Source of the DNA: Winogradskyella ouciana
Lineage (GTDB): Bacteria; Bacteroidota; Bacteroidia; Flavobacteriales; Flavobacteriaceae
Reading direction: 5' to 3'
Assembly: GCF_009709615.1 (NCBI RefSeq)
Contig: NZ_WJYA01000004.1
Location: 682,001-746,000 of the forward strand
Length of the DNA: 64,000 nt
Below the pieces are notes generated by a model. That model searched no databases. It was not told where the DNA came from and worked only from the letters and a program-made list of their open reading frames with translations. This document shows, piece by piece, positions 39,370 to 48,503 of this stretch; position 1 is the stretch's first letter, and every line of letters starts with the position of its first letter. The position numbers were made by a program, and so were the translations under genes.

Positions 39370-39796
39370 AGTCGTTCCTTAACCATTTCAAAATTCTTTT
39401 TACTCTTGCGCTCCCAACGATAGATGTTATGGTTTTTTCGCGTTGTCCACTTTGTTTTTCTTTTTTCTCTCTTATTTCCTTTACCCAATTAAAGCGTTTT
39501 CTAGTAATAGAAATTACAAGCTCATCGTTGCATCCTAAACTTTCAAGCGCATTAAGAGCAGCAATAGACACGTTTTGAATTTTATCGTTCATCGCATGCA
39601 GCAAAATAGGTACGGACGAAGGTCTGCCAACATGCTCTAGAGCCTCTGCCGCTAACTGACGTGTTTTATAATTGCCATGTTTTAAAGCATATTCTAATTT
39701 ATCTACAGCATTAGCGTGCATCCAACTTAAGATGGTGTTTTTTGAAGGCTGAACTAGCTTCAATATAAAGAGTAGATATGAAAAAGAATTTTGCAT
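39368..39796 (-). CDS. HEAT-repeat protein
   Basis: 142 residues, probably cytoplasmic. Three helical HEAT or PBS-lyase-type repeats are visible at about 27-105: AVDKLEYALKHGNYKTRQLAAEAL, VGRPSSVPILLHAMND and IQNVSIAALNALESLG. A basic C-terminal region follows (KRFNWVKEIREKKEKQ). Such repeats bind other proteins; the partner is unknown. The first 20 residues are hydrophobic (FSYLLFILKLVQ) and could associate with the membrane. Confidence 0.8.
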   Translation of the reverse strand: MQNSFSYLLFILKLVQPSKNTILSWMHANAVDKLEYALKHGNYKTRQLAAEALEHVGRPSSVPILLHAMNDKIQNVSIAALNALESLGCNDELVISITRKRFNWVKEIREKKEKQSGQREKTITSIVGSARVKRILKWLRND

Positions 39797-39904
39797 AAAA
39801 CAGGTGTTGGCTATTAATTATATGTAGTAAAATTCAACATATTGTTACAAAAATCACCTCAAACACTACGCTTATATGCTTTTAAATAACTGATAATTAA
39901 TGAA

Positions 39905-39938
39905 TTGTAAAAATATACGTAATTCATCGTATGTTTTG
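39905..39938 (+). promoter_or_regulatory. Candidate promoter of the lipoprotein/beta-propeller operon
   Basis: TTG at 39905-39907, 22-base spacer, then TATGTTTTG at 39930-39938, a -7 box with one extra base between TA and TTTG. Moderate match. Confidence 0.4.
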
Positions 39939-39992
39939 CCTTTATCTTATTGTTGAGATTTGTCTCAGTATTAACCAATAAATGTTTCAACA

Positions 39993-40526
39993 ATGAGAAC
40001 TTTAAAAAACTTCATGTTATTAGTAATGACAGTATCCTTAGTGGCATTGACATCATGCAAAAGTGATGACGATGGCGGAGGAGGTGGAGATGCACCTTCA
40101 GGAACCTTAACCGCAAGTGTTGATGGTACTAATTTTCAATCATTAGACATCTCCTCTTCAGCTACGGTTGCAAACAACGGCCAAAATTTAATCATAATAG
40201 CATCTAATAGTGATGGGAATGCCTTTGCAATAACTATCATTGGCTATTCTGGCCCAGGAACTTACCCACTTGGAGGCGGAGCTAATATTTTTAACTCTGC
40301 TTCATACACAGAGACCGACGTGGATATTAACAATCCTCAGAATTCAACAACAGAAATTTGGCAGGCACCTTATGACGACACACAAGTTGGTGAAATTAAT
40401 ATTTCAGAGGAAACAGATTCTAAGGTGATAGGAACATTTAACTTCTCCGGGAAAAATGTAAATGGCGATCAATCTGTGAAGACTATTACCAATGGATCTT
40501 TCGATTTAGATAAGCAGACCACATAA
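39993..40526 (+). CDS. Lipoprotein of unknown function (DUF6252-like)
   Basis: 177 residues. Lipobox LTSC with Cys23 after MRTLKNFMLLVMTVSLVAL, then a DDD-GGGGG spacer that would let the domain stand off the membrane. The rest is beta-rich with TLTASVDGTNFQS and GYSGPGTYPLGGGAN, resembling the flavobacterial DUF6252 lipoprotein family by pattern only. The next gene begins 9 bases downstream, so they form an operon. Confidence 0.75.
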   Translation: MRTLKNFMLLVMTVSLVALTSCKSDDDGGGGGDAPSGTLTASVDGTNFQSLDISSSATVANNGQNLIIIASNSDGNAFAITIIGYSGPGTYPLGGGANIFNSASYTETDVDINNPQNSTTEIWQAPYDDTQVGEINISEETDSKVIGTFNFSGKNVNGDQSVKTITNGSFDLDKQTT

Positions 40527-40535
40527 TTAATCATT

Positions 40536-42407
40536 ATGAAAACGCAATTAATTCAAATTAAAAAGGCAATGATGTTTGTACTCGTTTTGGGTGCTACATC
40601 ATTGTTTGCTCAAGAAGCACCAGACTTTAAATATGATCTTGGTGCTAAGATTAATGATATGACCATAACCGTTGGTGGAACCGTTGTTGTTGCTACAAAT
40701 GATGGTTTAGTTGGGATTAAACCTGGCAGTAATGAATTACTTTTCAACTTTACGGATTATGGAAGAGTAAAGGCAGAAGAGTTAAACTATATACCACTAT
40801 CTCCCTATGTAATGGTAGGGCAAACTGGTTTTGGAAACTTGTCTTCCAAAAAAGCTGTGATAGACCATGTTTCAGGTAAAATACTTTTTACAACAGAGTC
40901 TAAAGGCTGGAAGAATGTATTTACCTGCGACGTTATGATGCCGCAGAACAAGCTCGTAGTCAGTGGGTTTCAAATAGGCGGAGATAAAGCTGAAAATGTA
41001 ACTCCAAAAGTTGCTGTATATGATTTAGGTACAGGTGAGGAGGATTATTCATTTTTCTTGGTGAAGCCAGGAAAAGTAACTATGAAAAATTATGCTGTTA
41101 CTGGTAAGCCATTACTTTTAAAGGATAAGATGTTGGTTCCTACAAGTCAAGGTATTATTGCAAAATCAAAATCGGGAGAAACACTTTGGGAAAACAAGGT
41201 GAAGAATGTCAATTGGATGACCAGCAATGAAGCCGAAACAGATATTTATGCTTTTGCCGCAACCGCTAATGGAAAAAACACTAGGATCTATAAAATAGGA
41301 GCCAATGGTTCTGAGGCATGGGAAGACGAACGTAAAGTGAAAGGAAGTGTTTCTAACTTTCAGATATTGCCACAAGGATTGGCTGTTGTAAGTGATGTGG
41401 CAGGTGGTAGTGGTGCATTAGCCGCTAAATCTGAATCAAAAATTACAATGTTCAATGCCTCTAATGGTGAGGATCTTTGGGAAAAAGCACCAAAAACCAA
41501 AGGCTATGTGCAACATTTCTATATTATGGAAGATGGTATTTTATTCGGTATTCAGTCAGGAGGAATCAATAAAGTCTCTTATGATGGTAAACCGTTATTC
41601 AAAAAGCCTTTAAAAACAGGAGAGAATATTCTAACTATGGCAGAAACGCCACAAGGACTTATTTATATCACTTCAGAAGACGCCAATATTGTTAATCTAG
41701 AAACTGGTGACCAGGTGTGGTCTAAGCCATTAAAGTTTAAAAGAGCAAATGTGGTTAGTTCTACTTTAGATGAAAAAAACAACAGGTATTTAATTGCCGC
41801 AGATGAAAAATTATGGAGCATTAATACAAGTTCTGGTGATTCAGAAATCTTAGTAGAAGTCGATTTTGAAGGAAAAGAAGATCCAACTGGTTTAGAGGTT
41901 AGAGATGGAGGCATTTTGCTGAGCTCAGATCAAAATATAATGCTGCTCGACTGGGATGGTAAAACTAATTGGCATGAGTACCACAGAGCACCAGGTAAAA
42001 GTGCTTTTGGTGCTATATTAGCGGGAGCAGTGGCTGTAGCTTCTACAGGATTGGCTATGGATGCTTCCCTGCGCGCTGGCGCAAACAAAAATTATCTTGG
42101 TCAGTATAACCAGTATGGTGCAAGAATGAAACGTACAGCAGATATGTTCTCAGCAATTGGTACAGCATCTTTTAATGAGATGGCAAAACGTTTTAAAGCA
42201 ACGTCCGCAACCAAGGATGCGCAGTTTGTTTTAACCAAATTAGATGATGGTGTAGGTTTGGTTAAACTAAATAAAGATACTGGTAATACCGAAAAAGAAA
42301 TTGTACTAAAGGATAAAAAACCAGTGTACAAAGTAGATGAGTATGGTGGGTTTCTATATTATAAACCAAACGATAAGACCATATACGCTTACGATCTTAG
42401 TAAATAA
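40536..42407 (+). CDS. PQQ-like beta-propeller exported protein
   Basis: 623 residues. Signal peptide at 1-25 (FVLVLGATSLFAQ). The body (30-470) consists of WD/PQQ-like blades with AGNG-type turns such as NASNGEDLWEKAP, SKSGETLWENKV and NLETGDQVWSKPL, the DGxxLW pattern of quinoprotein-like propellers. There is no evidence that it binds PQQ. A short Ala/Gly-rich hydrophobic stretch lies at about 490-510 (GAILAGAVAVASTGLAM), and a final blade at 550-620. It is coupled to the lipoprotein gene before it. A scaffold or sensing role is possible because a kinase and regulator follow. Confidence 0.85.
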   Translation: MKTQLIQIKKAMMFVLVLGATSLFAQEAPDFKYDLGAKINDMTITVGGTVVVATNDGLVGIKPGSNELLFNFTDYGRVKAEELNYIPLSPYVMVGQTGFGNLSSKKAVIDHVSGKILFTTESKGWKNVFTCDVMMPQNKLVVSGFQIGGDKAENVTPKVAVYDLGTGEEDYSFFLVKPGKVTMKNYAVTGKPLLLKDKMLVPTSQGIIAKSKSGETLWENKVKNVNWMTSNEAETDIYAFAATANGKNTRIYKIGANGSEAWEDERKVKGSVSNFQILPQGLAVVSDVAGGSGALAAKSESKITMFNASNGEDLWEKAPKTKGYVQHFYIMEDGILFGIQSGGINKVSYDGKPLFKKPLKTGENILTMAETPQGLIYITSEDANIVNLETGDQVWSKPLKFKRANVVSSTLDEKNNRYLIAADEKLWSINTSSGDSEILVEVDFEGKEDPTGLEVRDGGILLSSDQNIMLLDWDGKTNWHEYHRAPGKSAFGAILAGAVAVASTGLAMDASLRAGANKNYLGQYNQYGARMKRTADMFSAIGTASFNEMAKRFKATSATKDAQFVLTKLDDGVGLVKLNKDTGNTEKEIVLKDKKPVYKVDEYGGFLYYKPNDKTIYAYDLSK

Positions 42408-42432
42408 ATCTTGTTGTTGAGATTTGTTATGA

Positions 42433-42510
42433 TTAGGCGTAATTATTTACAGATTGCGCTTAATCTTTTTAAATTGTCCATTAATCGAAAAAAAATAGAC
42501 CTACGCCTAA
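42433..42510. repeat. Inverted repeat with 9-base arms in the kinase leader
   Basis: TTAGGCGTA (42433-42441) is exactly complementary to TACGCCTAA (42502-42510). The 60 bases between them contain smaller symmetric parts. It starts 26 bases after the beta-propeller gene. The region 42408-42620 holds no convincing gene. Confidence 0.5.
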
Positions 42511-42548
42511 ATAATGATATATTAGTAATGCTATTAATCAATTTTTTT

Positions 42549-42605
42549 AAAAAAGCATCAGTTATAATTTCTGTAATAAATCACAGAATATACCTGATGC
42601 TTTTT
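42549..42605 (+). terminator. Terminator-like long hairpin directly before the kinase gene
   Basis: Outer stem: A-rich run plus GCATCAG (42555-42561) with CTGATGC (42594-42600) plus T5. Inner stem: TTCTGT (42569-42574) with ACAGAA (42583-42588) and an 8-base loop. The T run ends 15 bases before the kinase ATG at 42621. It may end the beta-propeller transcript; if so the kinase depends on read-through, since no other promoter is seen. Confidence 0.7.
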
Positions 42606-42620
42606 GTGTCTATACCACTT

Positions 42621-44561
42621 ATGAAAGAACTATCATTAAGTTGTTGCTTAATTCTGTACACCTTCTTCGGTTTTTCTCAAAATTTAGACAGTCTGCTTAC
42701 CGAGGCTAGAACAATAAAGGATGATTCTGTTAAAATAAGAATGTACAACAAAATTGGGTTCAGCTATATCTTTAACGATACGGACAAAGCGCTTGATGTT
42801 ATAAAAGAAGGTAAGCAACTTGCCAATAATGCAAATTTTAAATTTGGACTTACGGAATTGACAAATACCCATGGTATTTACATGGATGTTACTGGGAAAT
42901 CAGACTCTGCTGCTTATTATTTCGAAAAGGCCCTAAAGATGAGTAGGGAGTATAACTTTGACAACATTGAGTCCATGTGCTTAAATAATCTTGGAATGTT
43001 CAATTGGAACAGAGGCAACTATAACGATGCGCTCGACTATTTTTTCCAATCCCTAAAAATGGATGAAGCGAGAGATAGCGAACGTTCAACATCAGCTTCT
43101 TTAAACAACATAGGGCTTATATACCAAGAAATGAATCTGGCCGAAAAGGCATTGACCTATCATAAAAAAGCATTAGAAGTACGTAAAAAATATAATCTTG
43201 AAAATGAACAGATTGCCTCATATAACAATATTGGCATTAATCTAAAGGATTTAGGGCGATTAGATGAAGCGATAGCAACGTACAAAACAGGTATTGCTCT
43301 TGCCGAAAAGAAGAATAACCTCATAGATTACTATCGCTTGCTAGACAATTTGGCCAATGCCTATTATGTTAAAGGAAACACAGATTTAGCACTCTCAACC
43401 TATTTAAAGGCTTTAGACAAACCACAAAACTTTAAGGCAGACGAAAAAAGCATTTTGGCCCTTTATAATAATATTGCAACATTGTATAATGAGCGTAATG
43501 AGCCTAAAAAAGCACTCTCGTATATAAATAAAGGTTTTACACTGGTTGATAAATATCCTGAAATTGAATTGGTGGCAACAGATCTTTATTTAAGCAGTGC
43601 AGAAGCACATTATATGCTCAATAATTATGACAAAGCAAGAGCATCAAAGCATAAGTTTATTTCCTTAAAAGATTCGATTTTTTCCGAAAATAATGCAAAG
43701 GCAATTGCAGATATGGAGATAAAGTATGAAACTGAAAAAAAAGAAAAGGAAATTCTCATACAGCGTGCAGAACTAGCTGAACGAGATTTAATCATCCAAG
43801 AACGAAATTACCAGATTTTTGGTCTCATAGCCCTTGCGATAATCTTAGGTATATTGGGTTATTTAATTTATAAACAACAAGAGCTTAAAAACAGACAGCT
43901 TCAAAAAGAAAACGAACTCAAAGATGCCTTGCTAAAAATTGAAACACAGAATAGATTGCAGGAGCAAAGATTAAGGATTTCTAGGGATTTACACGATAAT
44001 ATTGGAGCCCAACTCACCTTTATTATTTCATCAATTGATAATTTAAAGTATGGGTTTGATATAAAGGACGAGAAACTAAAAACTAAACTAAATAACATTA
44101 GTGATTTCACATCTGGTACTATTTATGAACTTCGGGATACCATTTGGGCAATGAACAAAAACGAAATCACTTTTGAGGATCTACAGACCAGAATTACCAA
44201 TTATATCGAAAAAGCCCACTTGTCTGATGCCAATATTGAATTTGAATTTAGTGTAGATGAGCGTGTAGATACTTCAAAAAAATTCACATCGGTTGAGGGC
44301 ATGAACATCTATAGAATCATACAAGAGGCCATCCACAATAGTTTAAAATATGCCAATGCTTCAAAAATCGAAGTGAACGTTCATAAGGACTTATCAAACC
44401 TAGTGTTTAAAATTACGGATGACGGCATTGGGTTTAAAACAGAGGAAATCGTAAGAGGCAATGGCTTAAACAATATGGAAAAACGGGCAAAGGAAATCGA
44501 AGGAGAGTTTATTGTTAAGTCTAAAGAAAATGAAGGTACAAGCGTAAAGCTCACAATTTAA
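42621..44561 (+). CDS. TPR-containing sensor histidine kinase (HisKA_3 type)
   Basis: 646 residues from ATG 42621, which gives a signal peptide (MKELSLSCCLILYTFFGFSQ); earlier in-frame starts lie within hairpins. Periplasmic TPRs run from about 30 to 350, with repeats such as LNNLGMFNWNRGNYNDALDY and YNNIGINLKDLGRLDEAIA. A transmembrane helix lies at about 400-420 (FGLIALAIILGILGYLIY). Then comes a coiled coil and the HisKA_3 domain with phospho-acceptor His458 in RISRDLHDNIGAQ. The HATPase domain has the N box (QEAIHNSLKYAN), DDGIGF and GNGLNNM. Its partner is the LuxR-type regulator 18 bases downstream. The stimulus is unknown. Confidence 0.93.
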   Translation: MKELSLSCCLILYTFFGFSQNLDSLLTEARTIKDDSVKIRMYNKIGFSYIFNDTDKALDVIKEGKQLANNANFKFGLTELTNTHGIYMDVTGKSDSAAYYFEKALKMSREYNFDNIESMCLNNLGMFNWNRGNYNDALDYFFQSLKMDEARDSERSTSASLNNIGLIYQEMNLAEKALTYHKKALEVRKKYNLENEQIASYNNIGINLKDLGRLDEAIATYKTGIALAEKKNNLIDYYRLLDNLANAYYVKGNTDLALSTYLKALDKPQNFKADEKSILALYNNIATLYNERNEPKKALSYINKGFTLVDKYPEIELVATDLYLSSAEAHYMLNNYDKARASKHKFISLKDSIFSENNAKAIADMEIKYETEKKEKEILIQRAELAERDLIIQERNYQIFGLIALAIILGILGYLIYKQQELKNRQLQKENELKDALLKIETQNRLQEQRLRISRDLHDNIGAQLTFIISSIDNLKYGFDIKDEKLKTKLNNISDFTSGTIYELRDTIWAMNKNEITFEDLQTRITNYIEKAHLSDANIEFEFSVDERVDTSKKFTSVEGMNIYRIIQEAIHNSLKYANASKIEVNVHKDLSNLVFKITDDGIGFKTEEIVRGNGLNNMEKRAKEIEGEFIVKSKENEGTSVKLTI

Positions 44562-44579
44562 TAACAGTAATTATTTAAA

Positions 44580-45224
44580 ATGACCACAAGAATAGCCATA
44601 GTAGATGATAACACGTTTTTAATAAAAGCCGTAGAGGAGAAGCTGTCTTTTTTTGATGATCTTACTGTGAAGTTTAATGCTATGAATGGCGAAGACTTGC
44701 TAAAACGATTAGAAATTAATCACAATCTCGATTTAATTTTAATGGATATAGAAATGCCGATAATGAATGGTATTGAAGCTACAGAGAAAGTGAAACAAAA
44801 ATACCCACATATAAAGATTATAATGCTTACGGTTTTTGATAATGACGAAAACATTTTCAATGCTATTAAAGCAGGAGCTGATGGTTACCTACTTAAAGAA
44901 ATTAATGCAGTTGACTTACATTCTGGTATTTTAGAAACTTTAAATGGTGGTGCGGCAATGAATCCATCCATTGCATTAAAAACATTAAAACTACTTAGAA
45001 ACCCCTTTATTCAAGAAAAAGAACAGTTAGGTATAAAACTTACGAATAGAGAAGTTGATGTTTTAGAACAGCTGAGTAAAGGTTTGAGCTACAATGCTGT
45101 TGCGGAAAACCTAATACTTTCTACAGGAACTATTAGAAAGCACATTGAGAATATCTATCGCAAACTTCAAGTTCATAATAAATTAGAAGCTGTCCAAAAA
45201 GCAAAGCGGAATAATATTATTTAA
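44580..45224 (+). CDS. LuxR/NarL family response regulator
   Basis: 214 residues. Receiver domain at 1-120 with acidic pair DD at 9-10, phospho-acceptor Asp56 in LILMDIEMP, and Lys in YLLKEIN. The LuxR-type helix-turn-helix lies at about 150-212: LTNREVDVLEQLSKGLSYNAVAENL and STGTIRKHIENIYRKL. It follows the kinase by 18 bases and is its cognate partner. The 3' end overlaps the convergent coaD gene by 8 bases. Confidence 0.96.
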   Translation: MTTRIAIVDDNTFLIKAVEEKLSFFDDLTVKFNAMNGEDLLKRLEINHNLDLILMDIEMPIMNGIEATEKVKQKYPHIKIIMLTVFDNDENIFNAIKAGADGYLLKEINAVDLHSGILETLNGGAAMNPSIALKTLKLLRNPFIQEKEQLGIKLTNREVDVLEQLSKGLSYNAVAENLILSTGTIRKHIENIYRKLQVHNKLEAVQKAKRNNII

Positions 45225-45672
45225 CTCTCACACTATCTGGGACTAACTTCGTATAATCCCCATTGTTTCTAATAACATCTCTAACGATTGAAGACGAGAT
45301 ATAAGATGTTTTCGCTGCTGTTAAGAGAAAAACGGTTTCAATTTTAGAAAGTTTTCGGTTGGTATGGGCGATAGCTTTTTCAAACTCGAAGTCAGCAGGG
45401 TTTCTCAATCCTCTCAATATAAATTGAGCATCAATTTCCTTGCAGAAATCTATAGTTAGCCCTTTATATGTTGTCACTTTCACTTTTGGCTCATTGGCAA
45501 ATGCTTCATTAATAAAAGCTTTGCGCTCTTCTAAAGAAAACATGTAATTCTTTTCTGAATTGATACCAATGGCTACGACAACTTCATCAAAAAGTTTTAT
45601 GCCACGCTTTATAATGTCGTAATGTCCGTTAGTGATGGGATCAAATGATCCAGGAAATAATGCTCGTTTCAT
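45217..45672 (-). CDS. coaD: Phosphopantetheine adenylyltransferase
   Basis: 151 residues, usual length. The nucleotidyltransferase signature GSFDPITNGHYDIIKRG is at residues 8-24 (T/HxGH motif), with RGLRNPADFEFE near 90 and the terminal SSSIVRDV segment. It makes dephospho-CoA from 4'-phosphopantetheine and ATP. A short hairpin (45679-45696) lies 6 bases before its start codon. The ddl gene follows upstream in the same direction after 87 bases. Confidence 0.97.
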   Translation of the reverse strand: MKRALFPGSFDPITNGHYDIIKRGIKLFDEVVVAIGINSEKNYMFSLEERKAFINEAFANEPKVKVTTYKGLTIDFCKEIDAQFILRGLRNPADFEFEKAIAHTNRKLSKIETVFLLTAAKTSYISSSIVRDVIRNNGDYTKLVPDSVRVK

Positions 45673-45678
45673 ATTCTC

Positions 45679-45696
45679 TTCCTGCAGAGGCAGGAA
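45679..45696. repeat. Short palindrome before coaD
   Basis: TTCCTGC-AGAG-GCAGGAA, then ATCTTTTTAATTAA on the plus strand. Same core as the elements at 48452 and 48913. Confidence 0.75.
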
Positions 45697-45759
45697 TCTT
45701 TTTAATTAAACTCTAAACAAAGATAAGCATTAAGAAATTGAGTGTGTATTCAAAAATCG

Positions 45760-46737
45760 TCATTTGTTCAACGCTTCCTCAATAGCATTATCAAATAAAT
45801 CCTCCATACTAATACCAGCTTTAGCGGCTTGCTGTGGTAAGATACTTTCGTTAGTTAGACCAGGAACGGTGTTCACTTCGAGCAAATAAGGTTCGTCTTT
45901 TTTAAAAATGAATTCGCTTCTTGTAAAGCCAGTCATATTCAGAACTTCGTATATTTTTTTGGCTTCATTTCTAACTTTATTAGCATAATCGTCAGAAATA
46001 CGTGCAGGAGTAATCTCTTGGGATTTACCTTCATATTTGGCGGCATAATCAAAAAAATCATTCTCCGAGACAATTTCTGTAATCGGTAAAACTTTAGTTT
46101 CGCCCTTGTAGGAAATCACACCTACGGAAACTTCAACACCATCCAGAAACTGCTCGATGATAATTTCATTATCTTCTTTAAACGATTTGTCTATGGCAGC
46201 TTTTAAATCTTCTTTTTTGTAAACCTTTGAAATGCCAAAACTGCTTCCGGCTTTGTTGGCCTTTACGAAACAAGGTAAGCCAACTTTGGCAACAATGGCA
46301 CCATTATCAATAGTGTCTCCCAAGTCCAGATAATAATTTTCAGCAGTTTTAATGCCAAAAGGTTTCAACGTAGCCAGTAAATCTCGCTTATTAAAAGTTA
46401 GAGCGGCTTGGTACATGCTGCAACTCGTTTGTGGTATGCCAATTAATTCAAAATAAGCTTGCATGTAGCCGTCTTCGCCAGGTGAGCCATGAATGGCATT
46501 AAAGACACAATCAAACGTAATCCGAGTTTCATTCACTAAAACTGAAAAATCGTTTTTATCTACAGGAAACTCTTCGTTCATATCATTAACAAACACCCAT
46601 TTTTCTTTAAAGATGTGAATGCGATACGTGTTGTATTTGTCCTTATCTAAAGTATTGTAAACCACATTACCACTCTTAAGCGAAATTTCATATTCGCTAG
46701 AATAGCCTCCCATAATTATGGCTATATTTTTTTTCAT
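45760..46737 (-). CDS. ddl: D-alanine--D-alanine ligase
   Basis: 325 residues. ATP-grasp enzyme joining two D-Ala for peptidoglycan precursors. Landmarks are IIMGGYSSEYEISLKSG at the N-terminus, NAIHGSPGEDGYMQAYFELIGIP, CFVKANKAGSSFGISKV (ATP-binding) and the C-terminal FLEVNTVPGLTNESILP, which holds the metal-binding residues. Standard family length. It is part of the coaD-ddl / PASTA-rluD neighbourhood common in Bacteroidetes. It is divergent from the PASTA gene across 127 bases. Confidence 0.97.
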   Translation of the reverse strand: MKKNIAIIMGGYSSEYEISLKSGNVVYNTLDKDKYNTYRIHIFKEKWVFVNDMNEEFPVDKNDFSVLVNETRITFDCVFNAIHGSPGEDGYMQAYFELIGIPQTSCSMYQAALTFNKRDLLATLKPFGIKTAENYYLDLGDTIDNGAIVAKVGLPCFVKANKAGSSFGISKVYKKEDLKAAIDKSFKEDNEIIIEQFLDGVEVSVGVISYKGETKVLPITEIVSENDFFDYAAKYEGKSQEITPARISDDYANKVRNEAKKIYEVLNMTGFTRSEFIFKKDEPYLLEVNTVPGLTNESILPQQAAKAGISMEDLFDNAIEEALNK

Positions 46738-46838
46738 GCTTTAACTTTCATGCTATAATGTAAAAGTATCATTTATTTTCAATAATCTAAATGTTAATAG
46801 GCATACGTATATTAATTTTATAACGTTAGATTATTTAT

Positions 46839-46846
46839 TAGATTTG
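46839..46846 (+). promoter_or_regulatory. Candidate -7 element of the PASTA-rluD operon
   Basis: TAGATTTG matches TAnnTTTG. No TTG is found 17-23 bases upstream, so the -33 side is weak. Predicted start near 46853, about 12 bases before the PASTA gene. Confidence 0.45.
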
Positions 46847-46864
46847 TCAACAACAAAATAGCCT

Positions 46865-47416
46865 ATGAGTTTAGTTAAGTTTCTTACCAGTAAAGTATTT
46901 TTAAAGCAATTGGCATTGGCTATTGTGGCTATTGTTGTTTTAAGTTTTATTATGCTAAAATGGCTAAACGTTACGACAAACCATGGAGAGTTTGTCGTTG
47001 TACCAGACTTAAAAGGTAAATCTATAGAAACGGTTAAAATAGAATTGAATGATTTGAATTTAGCCATGGAAATTCAGGATTCTGCAAATTTTAATCCCAA
47101 CTACCCGAAATATTCAGTCATTGAGCAAAATCCAGACTCTGGATCTCAGGTAAAAGAAAACAGAAAGATTTATTTAATTCTAAATCCTTCTGGATACCGA
47201 AAAGTTGAAGTGCCAAATATTTTGAAACGTACTTTGCGTCAAGCAAAACCTCAACTTAAGGCTTTGGAGTTTAAAATTGGTGAGATTACCTACATTGACA
47301 ATATTGGTAAAGACGTGGTTTTGGGTATGAGACACAATGGTGAAACGCTAAAGCCTGGTGAGATGTTGCCATTAACATCGACCATAGATTTGGTTTTGGG
47401 TAACGGAAACCGCTAG
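46865..47416 (+). CDS. PASTA-domain membrane protein
   Basis: 183 residues. One N-terminal transmembrane helix (LALAIVAIVVLSFIMLKWL, about 17-36). Two PASTA domains follow at about 43-108 (VVVPDLKGKSIETVKIELNDLN) and 112-180 (VEVPNILKRTLRQAKPQLKALE). PASTA domains bind uncross-linked peptidoglycan or beta-lactams in other bacteria. Here there is no kinase or transpeptidase domain, so it would be a periplasmic cell-wall-binding accessory. It is followed by rluD after 4 bases. Confidence 0.92.
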   Translation: MSLVKFLTSKVFLKQLALAIVAIVVLSFIMLKWLNVTTNHGEFVVVPDLKGKSIETVKIELNDLNLAMEIQDSANFNPNYPKYSVIEQNPDSGSQVKENRKIYLILNPSGYRKVEVPNILKRTLRQAKPQLKALEFKIGEITYIDNIGKDVVLGMRHNGETLKPGEMLPLTSTIDLVLGNGNR

Positions 47417-47420
47417 GTGT

Positions 47421-48452
47421 ATGGCTGATATTGTGGATATGTCTGAAGACAATGATGAACTTTACGAACACTATGCCTTTAAAGTAGAAAAAGGCCAGCA
47501 ACCACTTCGTATTGATAAATATTTAATGAATTTTGTTGAAAATGCTGCTCGAAACAAAATTCAACAAGCCGCAAAAGACGGTTGCATTTTTGTAAATGGT
47601 ACTACCGTAAAATCAAATTATAAGGTCAAGCCTAATGACCAAATTACTGTAAAATTTGAGCATCCTCCTCACGAAAATTTATTGGTTGCCGAAGATATTC
47701 CAATTGATATAGTTTACGAAGATGATGATTTGTTGGTAGTGAACAAACCTGCTGGTATGGTAGTGCATCCTGGTCATGGAAATTATTCTGGCACATTGAT
47801 TAACGGCCTCATTTTTCATTTTGAAAATTTGCCCAACAACTCTAGTGATAGACCAGGCTTAGTGCATCGTATCGATAAAGATACCAGTGGTTTATTGGTG
47901 GTTGCCAAAACTGAACAGGCTATGGCACATCTCTCTAACCAGTTTGCTGAAAAAACTAGTGAACGAGAATATGTAGCCTTAGCTTGGGGAAATATGGAAG
48001 ATGAAGAAGGTACAGTTGAAGGTAATATTGGCCGCCATCCTAAGAACAGATTGCAAAATACGGTATATGAAGGTGATGATGCCTACAAAGGAAAACCTGC
48101 TGTTACACATTACAAGGTTATTGAACGCTTAGGTTATGTCACTTTAGTGAGTTGCAAACTCGAAACAGGTCGCACGCATCAAATCCGCGTGCATATGAAG
48201 CATATTGGTCATACCCTTTTTAATGATGAGCGCTATGGTGGTGAAAAAATCTTAAAAGGCACAACCTTTACCAAATACAAACAGTTTGTAGAAAACTGTT
48301 TCAAAATATTGCCAAGACAAGCTCTACATGCAAAAACACTTGGTTTTGAACATCCTACAACAGGCGAGTGGTTAAGCTTTTCAACTGAAATACCAGAAGA
48401 TATGCAGCAATGTATTGAAAAGTGGAGAGGATATGCCAAGCATCAAAGCTAA
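47421..48452 (+). CDS. rluD: RluD-type 23S rRNA pseudouridine synthase
   Basis: 343 residues. S4 RNA-binding domain at about 28-85 (LRIDKYLMNFV), then the RluA-family catalytic domain with Asp152 in GLVHRIDKDTSGLLV and the RTHQIRVHMKHIGHTLFND motif. The RluA/RluC/RluD subgroup makes pseudouridine in 23S rRNA; which sites is a guess, with the RluD role favoured by domain order and length. It ends just before a block of dispersed repeats. Confidence 0.93.
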   Translation: MADIVDMSEDNDELYEHYAFKVEKGQQPLRIDKYLMNFVENAARNKIQQAAKDGCIFVNGTTVKSNYKVKPNDQITVKFEHPPHENLLVAEDIPIDIVYEDDDLLVVNKPAGMVVHPGHGNYSGTLINGLIFHFENLPNNSSDRPGLVHRIDKDTSGLLVVAKTEQAMAHLSNQFAEKTSEREYVALAWGNMEDEEGTVEGNIGRHPKNRLQNTVYEGDDAYKGKPAVTHYKVIERLGYVTLVSCKLETGRTHQIRVHMKHIGHTLFNDERYGGEKILKGTTFTKYKQFVENCFKILPRQALHAKTLGFEHPTTGEWLSFSTEIPEDMQQCIEKWRGYAKHQS

Positions 48453-48471
48453 TTCCTGCGAAAGCAGGAAT
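48452..48471. repeat. Short palindrome after rluD
   Basis: ATTCCTGC-GAAA-GCAGGAAT, an 8-base-pair stem with a GAAA tetraloop, followed by CTCTTT. It overlaps the last base of the rluD stop codon. Same core as at 45679 and 48913. Confidence 0.75.
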
Positions 48472-48503
48472 CTCTTTGCCTCTGTTAGTGTTTTCCATTG
48501 CCT

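Noticed and set aside
42411..42620. Earlier in-frame start for the histidine kinase, adding 70 residues
   Set aside because: The extension starts with TTG, runs through a terminator-like hairpin and lacks a signal peptide; ATG 42621 gives a proper one.
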